Part shown: positions 52,746 to 61,088 of the stretch, one piece after another
How the letters are laid out: each line of letters opens with the position of its first letter
How positions within the stretch are numbered: the stretch's first letter is position 1
Source: UBA4064 sp050179135
Lineage (GTDB): Bacteria; Desulfobacterota; Desulfobacteria; Desulfobacterales; Desulfatirhabdiaceae
Assembly: GCA_050179135.1 (NCBI GenBank)
Contig: JBFXFK010000003.1
Location: forward strand, 4,480-68,479
Length of the DNA stretch: 64,000 bases
Direction of reading: 5' to 3'
Position numbers and translations under genes: made by a program
The notes under the pieces: generated by a model
Seen by the model: the letters and a program-made list of their open reading frames with translations, nothing else
Told to the model about the DNA's origin: nothing
The model's database searches: none

Positions 52746-54206
52746 TTAACCTTCTCCTTTTTTTCCGGGTTGCTGAGCCGGCCGCAGCCTGCCGATGGAG
52801 CATAGAATCCCCGCAATACACAGCAGACAGAAACACGCCAGGCCGACCCGCATGGTCAGAAGAAAATCGGCCTGGGTTTCACCGGTCACCGAATGCCCTT
52901 TCATAAAGACAGACAGCAGCACGGTGATAATGGTCATGCTGGTCATCATGCCCAGTGTCCGCATGCTGGCCACCAGTCCGGAGGCCACACCCAGATGTCT
53001 GGCAGCCACACTTCCCATAATAACACTCATGTTGGGAGAAGAAAACAGGGCAAAACCGGTTCCCAGCAGCAGGAAAATGGTAACCAGAAGCGCCAATGGG
53101 GTGGATGGAGATATGGAAACGCTGATACCCAGCCCCAATGCACACAGGGCCATGCCGGCCGTAGCCACCCATGCCGCCGGATACCGGTCGGCAAGCCGTC
53201 CGCACAGGGGTGAAAACACGGCCTGGGCAACCGGCTGAAGAATCAGCAGGGTGCCTGTCTGCTGAGGGGTCATTCCCTTGACAAACTGCAGATAGAGGCT
53301 GAAAAAAAATGTCACCCCGAAAGTTGCGGCATAATTGAGAAGGGCGGCCAGACTGCTGAGCGCAAACACCCGGTTGTGTTGCAGCAGACCGATATTCAAT
53401 ACCGGATGGTCAGTCCCGGCCTCCACAACCGCAAAGATGACAAGACCGGCCAAACCGGCTATCAGAAAGCCCCATGATCCCCTGCCATGTCCCAGATTGG
53501 CGGCGCCAAAGACCAACAGAATAATGGCAATGGCATAAACCAGACTGCCCTTCCAGTCAAACGGTTCTCCTTTTGCATCGGCCCATTCCCCACGCAGTTT
53601 CCAACTGACCAGAATAAAACTGGCAACACCCAGCGGAATGCTGAGATAAAACAGGGAGCGCCATCCAAGGGCCGTGATCAGTGCCCCGCCGATGAAGGGA
53701 CCGCAGGAAAGGCCGGCATATACACAGGCCACGGTTATTCCCAGTGCCCTGCCCCGCTGTTCGGGCGGAAAAACCGATACCACAATGGCCATTCCGGTCG
53801 AGGCGATCATGGCCCCGCCAATCCCCTGCAGAAACCGGAATCCGATAACGGCCTGAATGGACCATGCCTGGGCAAGCAGTCCGCCCGTGATGGTAAAAAC
53901 CGCAATGCCGAAATGAAAAATGCGCCGACGTCCATGAATATCCCCAAGGCGCCCCATGGTCAGCAGAAATATGGAAACAGACAGCATATAGGCGGTTTCC
54001 ACCAGCCCCAGTTGAATGGCGCTGGCGCCCAGTTCCCTTCCGATCGACGGCAGGGCCACCCCGACGCCGGACAGCATGAACGGCATCAGAAACGAGGCGC
54101 TGCAGACTGCAAACAGGGTGGCGCCCCGGGAAACAGGGGGGTCGGGAGGATTGTTGGTCTTCTTGTCATATGAAGGATTTACACCTGTTCTGGAAAAGCT
54201 GCCCAT
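52746..54206 (-). CDS. MFS drug:H+ antiporter, 14-TM DHA2 (EmrB/QacA) type
   Basis: The 486-residue protein has about 14 predicted transmembrane helices, motif A 'GRLGDIHGRRRIFHFG' and motif C-like 'GIGGAMIASTGMAIV'. It resembles EmrB/QacA exporters of hydrophobic or cationic compounds. The stop lies 2 nt before the glpK start, an odd operon partner for glycerol kinase. No SD is clear before ATG 54206. Some members of this family carry metabolites, so transport of a glycerol-related compound cannot be excluded. Confidence 0.88.
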   Translation of the reverse strand: MGSFSRTGVNPSYDKKTNNPPDPPVSRGATLFAVCSASFLMPFMLSGVGVALPSIGRELGASAIQLGLVETAYMLSVSIFLLTMGRLGDIHGRRRIFHFGIAVFTITGGLLAQAWSIQAVIGFRFLQGIGGAMIASTGMAIVVSVFPPEQRGRALGITVACVYAGLSCGPFIGGALITALGWRSLFYLSIPLGVASFILVSWKLRGEWADAKGEPFDWKGSLVYAIAIILLVFGAANLGHGRGSWGFLIAGLAGLVIFAVVEAGTDHPVLNIGLLQHNRVFALSSLAALLNYAATFGVTFFFSLYLQFVKGMTPQQTGTLLILQPVAQAVFSPLCGRLADRYPAAWVATAGMALCALGLGISVSISPSTPLALLVTIFLLLGTGFALFSSPNMSVIMGSVAARHLGVASGLVASMRTLGMMTSMTIITVLLSVFMKGHSVTGETQADFLLTMRVGLACFCLLCIAGILCSIGRLRPAQQPGKKGEG

Positions 54207-54409
54207 TGCGTTTGTGTCTTCTGTTATCAGAAATTGTGAAACTCAAAAACGGATTATAACCGTATTTCAGGCCAACCTTGGCAAGTCAAAATTATGCTTT
54301 CATCAATCTTTCGTGTCCATTTTTCTGTTTTCAAAGTCATATCACATTTCCCGGGGTGATTGAAATACCGGAAAGTCGATTGTCCCTGTACATGGGTATC
54401 ACCTGATTA

Positions 54410-54625
54410 ATGAATAACTTATTTTATTTCCAACGTCGTGGCTACTTGAATCGCTGCGTATCGATGAAAATTAAGTTCATTACTAAAGAACATCCCGAAG
54501 CCACGCAGGTGGCCCAATATATGAAACTTGCTGTTTCGACGGTGAGTGCGGCCGTGAAAAATTGTGAAAAATCAGTAAGCCGGGATGAGCTGGTATTATT
54601 TGGGTTGTTGAATCTGGAAATATGA
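54410..54625 (+). pseudogene. Possible relic of a REP-associated transposase C-terminus
   Basis: The last ~45 residues ('ATQVAQYMKLAVSTVSAAVKNCEK') resemble the DnaA-like HTH tail of deltaproteobacterial Y1/REP-associated transposases, which ends '..vA..L..s...vS.avk..ek'. No Y1 HuH or catalytic Tyr domain remains. The interval 54207-54409 upstream has no gene. Assignment rests on a short pattern only. Confidence 0.3.
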
Positions 54626-54759
54626 AGGACGTCCCCGCGCGCCCCGTTCGAAAAATGCTGATGAGAGGATTCAAGCCGGATGAAGTTGCGGCCATTCTGG
54701 AAGTGGATAAGGAGAAGGTGCTACGAATTGTCGATTCGCTAGCGCAACCTGCGACCTGA
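54622..54759 (+). CDS. 45-residue HTH-like small protein or relic
   Basis: The frame overlaps the preceding one by ATGA and encodes 'MLMRGFKPDEVAAILEVDKEKVLRIVDSL', a short helix-turn-helix-like segment similar to the tail of PD-(D/E)XK (Rpn-type) transposase proteins. No SD is clear. It is probably another decayed piece of the same patch. Confidence 0.3.
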   Translation: MKDVPARPVRKMLMRGFKPDEVAAILEVDKEKVLRIVDSLAQPAT

Positions 54760-54874
54760 TTGCAGCTTTGATAGAAAAACTGGTCTATATGTGCTTGTTA
54801 TGGATAGCATTCCGATGTCGGGTTCCATTTCAGGCCAAAAGGTCTGGCCCGATTTCCTCAATTCCGGCAGAATT

Positions 54875-55165
54875 CTTTTTGACAGGATTTACAGGATGAA
54901 CAGGAATGAAAAGATCGGACTTGGTTCCATTTTGGCCCACTGGAGCGTCAAAATGAAATTTTGACATAAAGCTCAAAAACCTTGAATATACATTTGAACA
55001 CGTAATTTCAGGTAGTTTTTCGTGATGACTGTCTTGTGTCAAAATGTTGTTTTGACACTCCAGGCCGAAACCTTGGACGAAGTTGGAGTCAAGCCCAAAA
55101 GACCAGACAAGCCCATTTTTTTATAATGAATCCTGTCAATCCTGTAGATCCTGTCAAAAAAAAAC
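54875..55165. repeat. Cluster of short inverted repeats (ATCCTGTCA and GTCAAAAT hairpins)
   Basis: The outer pair 'gacaggatttacaggatgaacagga' (54881) and 'aatcctgtcaatcctgtag' (55129) are facing 9-10 nt tandem units. Inside are two facing copies of a tggagYgtcaaaat hairpin (54941-54972, and inverted at 55036-55063); a third copy lies at 59992-60023. The whole 410-nt interval 54760-55169 is repeat and has no gene. Confidence 0.65.
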
Positions 55166-55169
55166 TGAT

Positions 55170-55565
55170 ATGCCATCCATCCCATACCGCAAACTGATCC
55201 GGGACCGGATACCCGAAATCATAAAGCAATCCGGCAAGACAGCCCAAATCCGGACACTGAGCGAGCCGGAACACCGGAATGCGGTTGGTTCCAAAATTCT
55301 GGAAGAGGCCCATGAACTGTTTGCCGAATGGCAGCGGGGCGATCCGGACGGCGTGCTGAAAGAATCCGCGGACATGGTCGAGATTCTGTTGGCGGCGTTG
55401 CAGGTTCACGGATTGACTATTGAAGACCTGATGGCCATGCGCCAGAAACGGGCTGATGAACGTGGCGGATTTTTGAAGCGGTTTTTCCTGGAATCTGAAC
55501 CATCTCCAATCCCTGCTTCTCGAAACCTGCCTGAAAGTCTTTCACCCATCCGACCTGCCGTTTGA
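55170..55565 (+). CDS. MazG-like / phosphoribosyl-ATP pyrophosphohydrolase-like protein with foreign tail
   Basis: From ATG 55170 the ~131-residue product opens 'MPSIPYRKLIRDRIPEII' and has 'KILEEAHELFAEW' and 'ESADMVEILLAALQ' (EExxE...ExxD), the metal-binding helices of all-alpha NTP pyrophosphatases. Relatives are about 100-110 residues and end near 'RGGFLKRFFL'. Here the last ~28 residues are read out of frame from a PLD-helicase gene, so the 3' end has been joined to it by deletion. It may hydrolyse a non-canonical nucleotide; such genes often sit beside PLD-helicases. Confidence 0.65.
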   Translation: MPSIPYRKLIRDRIPEIIKQSGKTAQIRTLSEPEHRNAVGSKILEEAHELFAEWQRGDPDGVLKESADMVEILLAALQVHGLTIEDLMAMRQKRADERGGFLKRFFLESEPSPIPASRNLPESLSPIRPAV

Positions 55566-55989
55566 TCAGAATCCCCAGCCCTTTCATGTCAAGGCGTTTC
55601 TCTTTCACCGGCGGTCCGGCGCCGGTTCCATGCTGATCAGCTCCTCCAATTTTACCGCAGCCGGGTTCATGCGGAATATCGAATGGAACTATTTTTCACC
55701 GGGTGAAATCAACCTGGCCTTTGACAACCGGTCGGCCTTTGAACAGGCCGTGACTGAATTTGTGCGGATATGGGACAATCTGGCTGTGGCCGTAACGCCG
55801 GAATTTATTTCCGGATACCGCAGACGCTTTGTTGTCACCGGGCCGGAAACCGGAACGGCCCATGTGACGCGCCCAGGTCTTTTTGAAACCCCGTCCGCGT
55901 ACGGAAAACCCGTTCAACCGCCAATCATCCCCAATGCGGCCCAGATACCGGTGTTGAAAACCCTGGCCAACCTTCGATTTGAAACTTGA
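55477..55989 (+). pseudogene. Remnant of PLD-nuclease/DEAD helicase (N-terminal part only)
   Basis: The frame is open from 55477 but has no good start before ATG 55630. 'HVKAFLFHRRSGAGSMLISSSNF' and 'GFMRNIEWNYF' match the PLD-type HKD nuclease found at the N-terminus of DUF3427-class DEAD/DEAH helicases ('IGS.NLT..AL..GLEWN'). The end 'PNAAQIPVLKTLANLR' corresponds to the Q-motif entry to the helicase core, which is then cut by a stop. The helicase motor and the extreme N-terminus are missing. It is probably a decayed defence or restriction-type gene. Confidence 0.6.
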
Positions 55990-56344
55990 ATTTCAAAGCG
56001 TGAACGGCCAATACAGCCGTCAAATCATGACTGTTCGTTCCAATCCGAAAAAGCCTTTGAATGTAAACACCATGACCATTATTTATCACAAAAAAGGTGG
56101 GTTGAAAATTGATTCCACGTAAACGAGAGGCATCTGAAAATCACAGCGGGTATGAGACGCCCTGTTCACGGTACGCCCGGAACGAACGATCACACTTATT
56201 CCTGAAATCGATATTGCCTCAGGGGCGGAATGAACCTTGTAAGCTTCTTGAATATAGAAAGACAAACGTCCACAGGATACAAAAAAATATCCTTGGGAAA
56301 CGTATATTTGAACGTAACATCCCAAATTGGCCACAAAACCGACT
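55990..56344. other. Interval without recognisable gene
   Basis: This 355-nt interval holds no convincing reading frame, RNA or repeat; it may be further decayed sequence of the adjoining patch. Confidence 0.5.
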
Positions 56345-56773
56345 TTACCCTATTGGCTCCTTCTCCGCCAGCACATCATCAAACAGATCATTGATCAATT
56401 CCTTTTTGTCTGTTTCAGACAGAGAGGACGACGAATAATCCCGATACAGGGTTTCCGCCTTTTTCAAAATCTGTGTGGCGGTGATTCCTTCTTGAGAATG
56501 CGCCTTGGCCAGATATTTGGCCAGAAGCATTCCGGTCACGGCGCCGGCCACAGCGCCCAGAATCGGCAACGCCGCTGTCAGGCCGGCGGATAACGTAATT
56601 CCGCCGGTGATATTGAGGGCTCGGGTGATGGATGACAGGGCGGAAGGACCCAGGATGGCCGCAACCGCAGCCAACAGGCTATCGACAGGCTTTCCCTGTC
56701 GGCTGCGTTCTTCCAGAATCTCTTTGATAAACCCCTCAAAACTGTCATACCGGGTTTGACTGTTCTTTTCCAT
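56345..56773 (-). CDS. Protein with Gly/Ala-rich membrane-active segment, unknown function
   Basis: The 142-residue product has charged ends and a central hydrophobic glycine-zipper-like stretch (about 45-95, 'GGITLSAGLTAALPILGAVAGAVTGMLLAKYL') able to form one or two membrane helices. The C-terminal helix is 'LSETDKKELINDLFDDVLAE'. ATG 56773 is preferred over 56806. I do not recognise the family. It may belong with the uncharacterised membrane genes downstream, but its strand is opposite to theirs. Confidence 0.55.
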   Translation of the reverse strand: MEKNSQTRYDSFEGFIKEILEERSRQGKPVDSLLAAVAAILGPSALSSITRALNITGGITLSAGLTAALPILGAVAGAVTGMLLAKYLAKAHSQEGITATQILKKAETLYRDYSSSSLSETDKKELINDLFDDVLAEKEPIG

Positions 56774-56861
56774 GATCGTTCTCTTTTTTATGGCTCGCGG
56801 AAACACATAAATTCATGCGTTTATCATTGAAAGCGGATTCGCCCGCCAGTGGATTTTATTG

Positions 56862-57119
56862 TCAGCCGGTTCCCTGTCTGGCTGCTATGCCAACTACCTG
56901 CCATCGAGCTTCAATGGTGTCTGCTGATAAATCAGCACCACAATCCCATTCGACAAAGTATCCGCCATTATAAACCTTTAGAAATTCGGCGTGATCCTGA
57001 AGGACTTCAAACGCCTCATACTTCAGATAGGGCGTGACATCAAAATTGCCAATACGACCATCGTCCGCAACGATAGACAACACCCAATTGGGTTGAGGAG
57101 TGATTTCTGCTATTCTCAT
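56862..57119 (-). CDS. DUF2442-domain protein
   Basis: The 85-residue protein ('MRIAEITPQPNWVLSIVADDGRIGNFDVTPYL' and 'GGYFVEWDCGADLSADTIEA') is a DUF2442 member, small alpha/beta. These are very often encoded directly after a DUF4160 protein, as here (ATGA overlap at 57116-57119), and the pair has been viewed as a toxin-antitoxin-like unit without firm proof. Complete. Confidence 0.8.
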   Translation of the reverse strand: MRIAEITPQPNWVLSIVADDGRIGNFDVTPYLKYEAFEVLQDHAEFLKVYNGGYFVEWDCGADLSADTIEARWQVVGIAARQGTG

Positions 57120-57388
57120 TGGTCAAGTCCTTTGATTGGAAAAGGTTTCTGGCCGTTTACAGCCAAGTTCCAGTCAGCAATCAAATCTTCCTGATGAATT
57201 TCGATCCACGCGATGACCAACTTGTGTTTGTTCGCTGGCAGTTCACCAGCCAGAAGCGTTCCGTCAAGAATTGAGTATACTGCAACTTGCCCCTGGTAAT
57301 CAGCATGTATGTGTGGCACGTGATGTTTCTCAGTATCTCGAAAGAACATCCGGATAAGAATCCCATAAAACATCGAAATTGTAGGCAT
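57116..57388 (-). CDS. DUF4160-domain protein
   Basis: The 90-residue protein ('MPTISMFYGILIRMFFRDTEKHHVPHIHADYQG') is a DUF4160 member; the His-rich 'HHVPHIHA' is the family mark. The start at 57388 (SD aaggaaa, 8 nt) is preferred over a longer frame. Its stop overlaps the DUF2442 start, so the pair is one transcription and translation unit. Its role is unknown. Confidence 0.8.
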   Translation of the reverse strand: MPTISMFYGILIRMFFRDTEKHHVPHIHADYQGQVAVYSILDGTLLAGELPANKHKLVIAWIEIHQEDLIADWNLAVNGQKPFPIKGLDQ

Positions 57389-57551
57389 CCCGCATTTCCT
57401 TTCTTTGCTTAGCCTGATACGGTTAACAAGAAAATGACATGAAAATACTTCATTGATCCCCTCCCGACCTCCCACCGCTGGGTGTAGGAGGACCAATGGC
57501 CAAATCGCCGGAAAGCGAACTGGTCACTATTTTTAAGGTAATTCTGTAATA

Positions 57552-58976
57552 TTAATTATCCCCATCAGCCTTACAGAATCGCTCAAGGGTCCGGATGGAC
57601 ACGCCAATTGCCCCGGCTGCACTTGCCCGGGATTTGTGTTTGTCCAACGCCCGCCGCCGATACCAGGAAAGCAGTTGGGATTCTGTCCATGACACATCCA
57701 TGATCGCCTGCGGCATATCATTTCTGCCAATTCGTTGGGCAGTCGGCCCATCCCCGGTACCAAATTCAGGACGCGGTGTGGTCTGGTCCAGCCCCCGCAG
57801 CACATAATCAAAAATTACGTTCCGCAGCTCCCGCACATTTCCGGGCCATTGATAGTCCTGATATGTTGAACGAAGAAATTCGGTCACCATTCCAAATTCT
57901 GCCTGTTTTTCCGGCGGCATGAATTTTTCTATCAGATCAGGCAGATCCTGGTCAATGAAATCGGACAATCGGGGCATGATGACGGATGACCCATACAGCC
58001 GGTAAAAAAAATCCAGCCGGAACCGATTTTGCCCGACCATCTGTTCCAGATTTCTGTGGGTGGCCGCGATGTACCGCACATCTACCGGAATTTCCCTATT
58101 GTCTCCCACCCGCTGAACCCGGCCGGTTTCCATGACCCGGAGAAATTTTGACTGCAAGTATCGGGGTAATTCACCAATTTCGTCAAGAAAAAGAATGCCC
58201 GTGTCCGCCGCCTGAATGGCCCCGGTTTTTCCCGTGTTTGCTCCGGTAAAGGCGCCTTTGACATGACCAAAGAGTTCGGATTCGATCAGATTGGGTTGAA
58301 TCGCCGCGACATTGATGCTGTGACAGGGTCTGACATCCGTTCCGGTCTCCTGAAACGTACCATCCAGAATGGCTTTTGCCGCTTCTTCCTTTCCGCTGCC
58401 ACTGTCCCCGTAAATGAGCACATTCTGTTTGCGAAGAATGTGGCCGTAGCGCATGGCAATGGAAAGGTTGTCACCAAACGCAGCGGACCATACGGCGGCT
58501 CTGGCTTTTGTCAGTTCCGCGGATGTCCCTTTCAGTTCATTCTCCAGATGTGTTTCACACCGCTTGGCCGCAGCAATCACACCCAGGGGATTCCATTTTC
58601 GCATGGTCACAACGTCCAGAATTTCCGGCGCAATCAACTGTGCATATTTTTTTGCGTCATAATGGCGTGAATCCGTTTCAAGGGCGCCTGCAAACCGGAG
58701 TGCGCCAAGAAGCACCAAGGCCACTTCATTTTCCATCTGCCAGACAAGTTGGTCATGATCCGGCAGGCTACCATTTTGATGGATACTGGCCAGGCGGTGC
58801 CTGGCAAAATCTTGTCCAAGTCCAATCAGGGACTGAATGATATGATCCCGGGTTTCATAGATTTTAAGCAATTTTCGGGCCATCAGTTTGGCCTTGAGCC
58901 GTGTGTCGGTGCGATAGGGATTTTTGATACACAGATTGGCAAAATCCGTCAGGTCCTTTACAAGAGATTCTTTCAT
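57552..58976 (-). CDS. Sigma-54-dependent transcriptional activator with novel N-terminal domain
   Basis: The 474-residue protein has an N-terminal helical domain (about 1-160) that I do not recognise, an AAA+ domain with Walker A 190-197 ('GDSGSGKE'), GAFTGA (241-246), 'TGILFLDEIGELP' and sensor motifs, and a C-terminal Fis-like HTH (about 445-474, 'ASAAGAIGVSIRTLERFC'). There is no receiver or PAS. It is transcribed away from the uncharacterised operon that begins at 59553 and is a candidate regulator of it, though I found no convincing -24/-12 site there. Confidence 0.9.
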   Translation of the reverse strand: MKESLVKDLTDFANLCIKNPYRTDTRLKAKLMARKLLKIYETRDHIIQSLIGLGQDFARHRLASIHQNGSLPDHDQLVWQMENEVALVLLGALRFAGALETDSRHYDAKKYAQLIAPEILDVVTMRKWNPLGVIAAAKRCETHLENELKGTSAELTKARAAVWSAAFGDNLSIAMRYGHILRKQNVLIYGDSGSGKEEAAKAILDGTFQETGTDVRPCHSINVAAIQPNLIESELFGHVKGAFTGANTGKTGAIQAADTGILFLDEIGELPRYLQSKFLRVMETGRVQRVGDNREIPVDVRYIAATHRNLEQMVGQNRFRLDFFYRLYGSSVIMPRLSDFIDQDLPDLIEKFMPPEKQAEFGMVTEFLRSTYQDYQWPGNVRELRNVIFDYVLRGLDQTTPRPEFGTGDGPTAQRIGRNDMPQAIMDVSWTESQLLSWYRRRALDKHKSRASAAGAIGVSIRTLERFCKADGDN

Positions 58977-59085
58977 GTGAGTTGCCTTATTCCCTGCTAT
59001 CCGGCATCAGAAAAACCGCAATAAGCCAAGCCTTCCTGACCTGCTGGCTGAAATCAGGGTGATCTTTTTTCGTGTATTGTGGGGT

Positions 59086-59246
59086 TAGGCTGTCGGAAAT
59101 AAATAAATCCACATCTTGCTTGTCTTTTGGCCTGTCTGCTGCGTTACATCCACCGACACATACCCCGATATGCACCGGCGGATGTGCCTTGCAGACGAAC
59201 CAAAATCCGTCGCAATCCAGTGGATTTATTTATTTCCGACAGCCTA
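59086..59246. mobile_element. 161-bp MITE-like palindrome with perfect 27-bp inverted ends
   Basis: Positions 59086-59112 and 59220-59246 are exact reverse complements. The ends read TAGGCTGTCGG...CCGACAGCCTA, so the element is bounded by TA, as for TA-targeting Tc1/mariner/IS630 elements. The middle contains a second, imperfect 17-bp palindrome (about 59146-59194). There is no coding capacity. It sits in the 576-nt gap 58977-59552, in which I see no gene. Confidence 0.75.
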
Positions 59247-59552
59247 AATAAAATTTTCACGGTTCCTGAAAACCTATCCAATTGCCTCATGATGATCCGG
59301 ATTTTGAATAGATTATATTTTCATGTATGTCATTTTGTCGCGACAATCAACATCAATGTCGGACAATGTGCCGAATGGATTTTATGGCAGGATGTCATAA
59401 AACCCAACCAATAATAAAAAGCATGTATTATCAGATGGATAAAAAATGACCGTCCGATTGATAAATCATGGCACGATATTTGGATTGCCTGTTTCCAAGA
59501 TCTGTCGGACGGCATGAACAATCCCTGAACAATTAGACAAAAGGAGACTCTG

Positions 59553-59942
59553 ATGAACATTGCATCGTTTGATCCCGAGAATGCGTTACACAAAGACAGT
59601 CAGTCCATTCAACCCGATGATGTCAACCGGGTCATCGATCATGCGGGTGACATCTGGAACAAATTCAAAGCCAGCAGGCCCCTGAAACGCTTTATCAATG
59701 ATGCCGGAAACATGATTTCACTGGTGCGGGACTACTGGAACGGGACATATCGGGATACGCCGGCCTATGTCTTTTACGCCATTGTGGCCGCGTTGCTGTA
59801 TGTGTTCAACCCCGCAGACTTTTTGCCGGATTTCATTCCGTTTGTCGGTCTGATCGATGATGCCATGATCATTGCGGCCTGCCTGATGGTTGCGGAAAAA
59901 GACATCGAGAAATACATGGCATGGAAAAAGGCTGAAGGATGA
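59553..59942 (+). CDS. YkvA/DUF1232-domain membrane protein
   Basis: The 129-residue protein has a helical N-terminus and a DUF1232 (YkvA) core: 'YVFYAIVAALLYVFNPADFLPDFIPFVGLIDDAMIIAACL', with the diagnostic 'P.DF.PDFIP..G..DD'. The function of the family is unknown. SD aaaaggag precedes ATG 59553. The C-terminal 'KKAEG' and stop are formed from a GGATGAA heptad array, as in uvrC. It is the first gene of the uncharacterised run toward the AAA+ ATPase. Confidence 0.85.
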   Translation: MNIASFDPENALHKDSQSIQPDDVNRVIDHAGDIWNKFKASRPLKRFINDAGNMISLVRDYWNGTYRDTPAYVFYAIVAALLYVFNPADFLPDFIPFVGLIDDAMIIAACLMVAEKDIEKYMAWKKAEG

Positions 59943-59972
59943 AGGCGGAAGGATGAAGGATGAAGGATGAAA
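59933..59972. repeat. Heptad repeat (GGATGAA) at the YkvA gene 3' end
   Basis: About five units (ggctgaa, ggatgaa, ggcggaa, ggatgaa, ggatgaa, ggatgaa); the stop codon TGA lies inside the second unit. Confidence 0.8.
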
Positions 59973-60056
59973 TGGCCGCCTTTTCGCCCTCTGGAGTGTC
60001 AAAATGAAATTTTGACATAAAGCCAAAAACGCCGACAGCCAAAACGCCTGAAAGCG

Positions 60057-60088
60057 GACTGACCACTGATCACTAACCACTGACCACA
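60057..60088. repeat. Heptad repeat (ACTGACC)
   Basis: Units actgacc, actgatc, actaacc, actgacc lie just before the next gene, with a unit unlike those of neighbouring arrays. Confidence 0.55.
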
Positions 60089-60115
60089 GATTATAACGGT
60101 AAACGGAGCAAACCA

Positions 60116-60331
60116 ATGAACATTCTACAAGGCTTCAAATACGGCAACAATACCGGAAAACTGATCGTCAATGACGTCAATGAGCTGGAATATCAGGGAG
60201 ATTTGTCCCTGTGCGATGCCGCCAAAATTTCAAATCTTTATCTGGCAAAAGTGGCGGAATGCACCTATCAGATGATCGATTCCATTTCGGCCGCCATGTT
60301 CAAGGATGAAACCAATCCACCCATTCAGTGA
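60116..60331 (+). CDS. Small protein of unknown function
   Basis: The 71-residue protein ('MNILQGFKYGNNTGKLIVND...AAKISNLYLAKVAECTYQMIDSISAAMF') is soluble, mixed beta then helix. I do not recognise it. SD ggag precedes ATG 60116. It lies 12 nt before the lipoprotein gene, in the same direction. Confidence 0.5.
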   Translation: MNILQGFKYGNNTGKLIVNDVNELEYQGDLSLCDAAKISNLYLAKVAECTYQMIDSISAAMFKDETNPPIQ

Positions 60332-60343
60332 AAGGAATGGCCC

Positions 60344-60658
60344 ATGCCAAAAACAACATGTCTGGCAATTTGTCTGGTTCTGTCCATGACCGGATGCACC
60401 CACATGCAAAAGGCGGCTGGCGTTGGCGCAGCGGTGGGTGCAACCATCGGCCAGGTGGCCTGGCACACCACCAATGCCACATTGATTGGCGCCGGCGTCG
60501 GTGCATTGATTGGAATCGTATCCGAAGCCGACAAATCCGACCCGGGAAAAACCCGGTGCCATAAAATAACGACTCGAACATACAACCCGGACGGTTCGAT
60601 CCGATCCGAAAAAATTACCGAGCGATGTGATGGCAAAATTACCTATAGGGGATACTGA
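60344..60658 (+). CDS. Glycine-zipper lipoprotein
   Basis: The 104-residue protein has a lipoprotein signal peptide with lipobox MTGC (Cys18), a Gly/Ala-rich zipper helix pair (about 25-70, 'GVGAAVGATIGQVAWHTTNATLIGAGVGALIGI') and a polar C-terminus. Such domains insert in or span membranes (SlyB/OsmB-like). SD aaagga precedes ATG 60344. It fits the membrane theme of this gene run. Confidence 0.75.
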   Translation: MPKTTCLAICLVLSMTGCTHMQKAAGVGAAVGATIGQVAWHTTNATLIGAGVGALIGIVSEADKSDPGKTRCHKITTRTYNPDGSIRSEKITERCDGKITYRGY

Positions 60659-60895
60659 CGACATAGGCATTGTCGCAAAAACGGGAACCAATTATACGGA
60701 TACGGCTAAAAAGACAATTTTTTCCATATGTTGAACAGATATTTTTCTCTTGTAAAACAGATTGAACTTTAATATGGAAGCAATGCTTTCCATGCTTCTC
60801 GCGTTCAAAAAGCGTCCATCTCAGAGGCACCGGGGACACAGGAAATACTTTTTGTTTCTGCACACGCTGCATCTTTTTGGTGAGATTGCTTTTGC

Positions 60896-61000
60896 TATAG
60901 CTTTTAAGATAATGATTTTGGGAAGGCAGCAGGGAGGGGATAGGCCTGTAGGCCATCCCCGACCGATAACGCACCCAAAATCTTTATCTTGAAAGCTATA
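60896..61000. repeat. Palindromic MITE-like element, copy B (reverse orientation)
   Basis: The inverted ends are about 25 bp ('tatagctttta..gataatgattttggg' and complement, near-perfect). The interior matches 47911-47997 read on the other strand, including the GGGGATAGGCC hairpin. It lies in the 430-nt gap 60659-61088, in which no gene was recognised. Confidence 0.85.
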
Positions 61001-61088
61001 TTTGGTCCAAATGACGATCAAAACTGTTTGCCGATATCTCGACGGTATCCGCATGGTTCGGTTTCCATAACAGGGGGGATTTTCATTC

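Noticed and set aside
59440..59500. 'tggcacgatatttggattgc' as a sigma-54 promoter for the YkvA operon
   Set aside because: The GG-to-GC distance is wrong (not 10 nt), so it fails the -24/-12 spacing rule.
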